From NCBI GenBank assembly GCA_003427395.1, contig BFEA01000233.1, positions 2,042,959 to 2,072,284 on the forward strand: a DNA stretch of 29,326 nt. The letters are read 5' to 3'. A program made the position numbers and the translations under genes. This DNA is from Chara braunii (taxonomy: Eukaryota > Streptophyta > Charophyceae > Charales > Characeae). Positions 28,247 through 29,326 of this stretch are shown here, one piece after another; within the stretch, counting starts at the first letter, position 1; each line of letters opens with the position of its first letter. The notes beneath the pieces were generated by a model, which was not told the DNA's origin, made no database searches, and was given only the letters and a program-made list of their open reading frames with translations.

Positions 28247-29326
28247 AACATCGAGAGTGAGTCATCGCTGCACGAACTGTGGAAAACTGCTTTTGGTCCC
28301 GCGCTTCAAGAGGTGTTAGAAATGGCCCATGGGACAAGCTCTTGAAGTTTCCACAGTCCCCGCCTGCAGGAGCCTTTTTTTCAAACGAGGCTGACGGGTC
28401 CCTTCATTTGGTTTGCAAATTCGAGAGTTGGCCTCCGGTCTCAGTGGACAAATCATCGCTTCCCTGTAGTGTAGTGTATGTCCGACAGTAGAGAATGCTC
28501 ACGAGAGTCGAGAGTCCGGAGTAAGTGCAGTGACGACAGCACTTGATGCCAATCCAGGAGTCTGACAGAGCTAGACGAACTCTTGAAAGTTTTCATGTGT
28601 CTAGCGTAGTGCAGCGAAGCTCTCCTTCGGGGGGGACTGGCTGGGGGGAGATGGAGTCAGATGGGTGGCGAAGATCGAATGGGGTGGACCAGCGGCATCT
28701 GGAGAGGGTAGACTGCAGAGATTACCGCCTGATTTTCAATGACTGGACGACCATTGAACCTTCCTTCCCCCTCTGCCCCCCATCAGACTTCCCTGATCCT
28801 TTTCCCTCACACCCGCTCTCTCTGATTGAAGTGATAGACTGAAGGGCGGACACAGACAGGCTGCATGGATGTGCACAGGAGTATTTAGACTGCTTGTGTG
28901 TGTTGGATTTCAACCCTGCCTTGCTCTGCTCTCCAACATCTTGATGCCCTCCGAGAACAGCACACCTCTGATCCTTTTATAGAAACAGGTGGCAAAGCAC
29001 TACAGGCCCTTGGTGCCCCTTCGAGAGCCGGGGTAACTTTGTTGCAATCCTTAGAAGCATTCCACTCAGTCAATCCCCGGGGTCTTCCCCGACAATCAAC
29101 GTTGGTGGATTCCAAATCTTACAACCTTGACCACTAGCAACCTTTTTATGAGGAACACTAGTACCGATGTTATGAAGTAGTACACAACGGCTGAAGATAC
29201 TCAGGAACTCAAGTAGATGCCGATTCTCGCCATAACGATTGAATTCTACCATGCTTGCGAATATGCCTAGGCTGGAGGCGTGTCGGTGACTTATCATCGG
29301 AGATTATACCTGGCATAGTGAAGCGT
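28247..29326. other. Unassigned stretch to the window end
   Basis: Frames of 63-101 codons exist on both strands (for example 28543-28842 and 28898-29137 on plus), none with a recognisable motif. I see no supported gene, RNA or repeat. Confidence 0.4.

Overview
The window looks like repeat-dense nuclear DNA of a multicellular eukaryote, most likely a land plant. It has long spacers without genes, microsatellites of several kinds, a 91-bp satellite array, a decayed Ty3/gypsy retrotransposon, and several non-LTR (LINE) fragments ending in the zf-RVT module typical of plant LINEs. No bacterial-style operon, rRNA, tRNA or CRISPR array was seen. I cannot name a taxon from sequence alone.

Layout. 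1-310 holds a (CTC)n tract and a (GATT)-rich foldback. 680-1900 carries two copies of a poly(A)-tailed retroposon ('family A') on the minus strand. 2617-3159 is an expanded ATG/GAT repeat next to a short acidic reading frame. 3575-3833 has two strong inverted repeats. 5424-6330 is a 5'-truncated LINE 3' end on the minus strand. 6580-7560 is simple sequence, palindromic minisatellite and a (CT)n(C)n tract bracketed by a 36-bp direct repeat. About 9720-14245 is a + strand Ty3/gypsy relic: candidate primer-binding site, gag with a zinc knuckle, protease, reverse transcriptase, RNase H and a PHD-like cysteine cluster, with no integrase or 3' LTR recognised. 15642-18630 is a 91-bp satellite in two subfamilies with a local 181-bp higher-order repeat. 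19437-22376 holds two minus-strand paralogous genes of an unrecognised family, each a conserved ~110-residue domain followed by trinucleotide-encoded Thr/Asn/Asp tracts. A 'family B' retroposon lies between them. 23085-25090 contains two LINE C-terminal fragments, each interrupted by a family A insertion in antisense. 25073-27927 is an unrecognised ORF followed by a LINE endonuclease and reverse transcriptase with several disruptions. 28030-28245 holds further family B sequence. The rest to 29326 is unassigned.

The most useful observations are these. (1) The paralogous Thr/Asn/Asp-repeat gene pair. (2) A short stem-loop with a 7-nt loop that recurs in families A and B with compensatory stem changes. 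(3) A naturally empty-site LINE copy at 5424-6330 that resolves a family A insertion at 24393-24917 to the base. (4) Satellite subfamily structure. (5) A 10-bp tandem duplication that coincides with the frame change upstream of the gypsy protease. (6) Premature stops in the gene and LINE copies that repeatedly fall where a related copy has Trp. Apart from the second paralog at 22376-21834, every protein-coding segment I can identify with confidence is a broken transposable-element gene or a pseudogene. All homology statements rest on motif recognition and alignment by eye.
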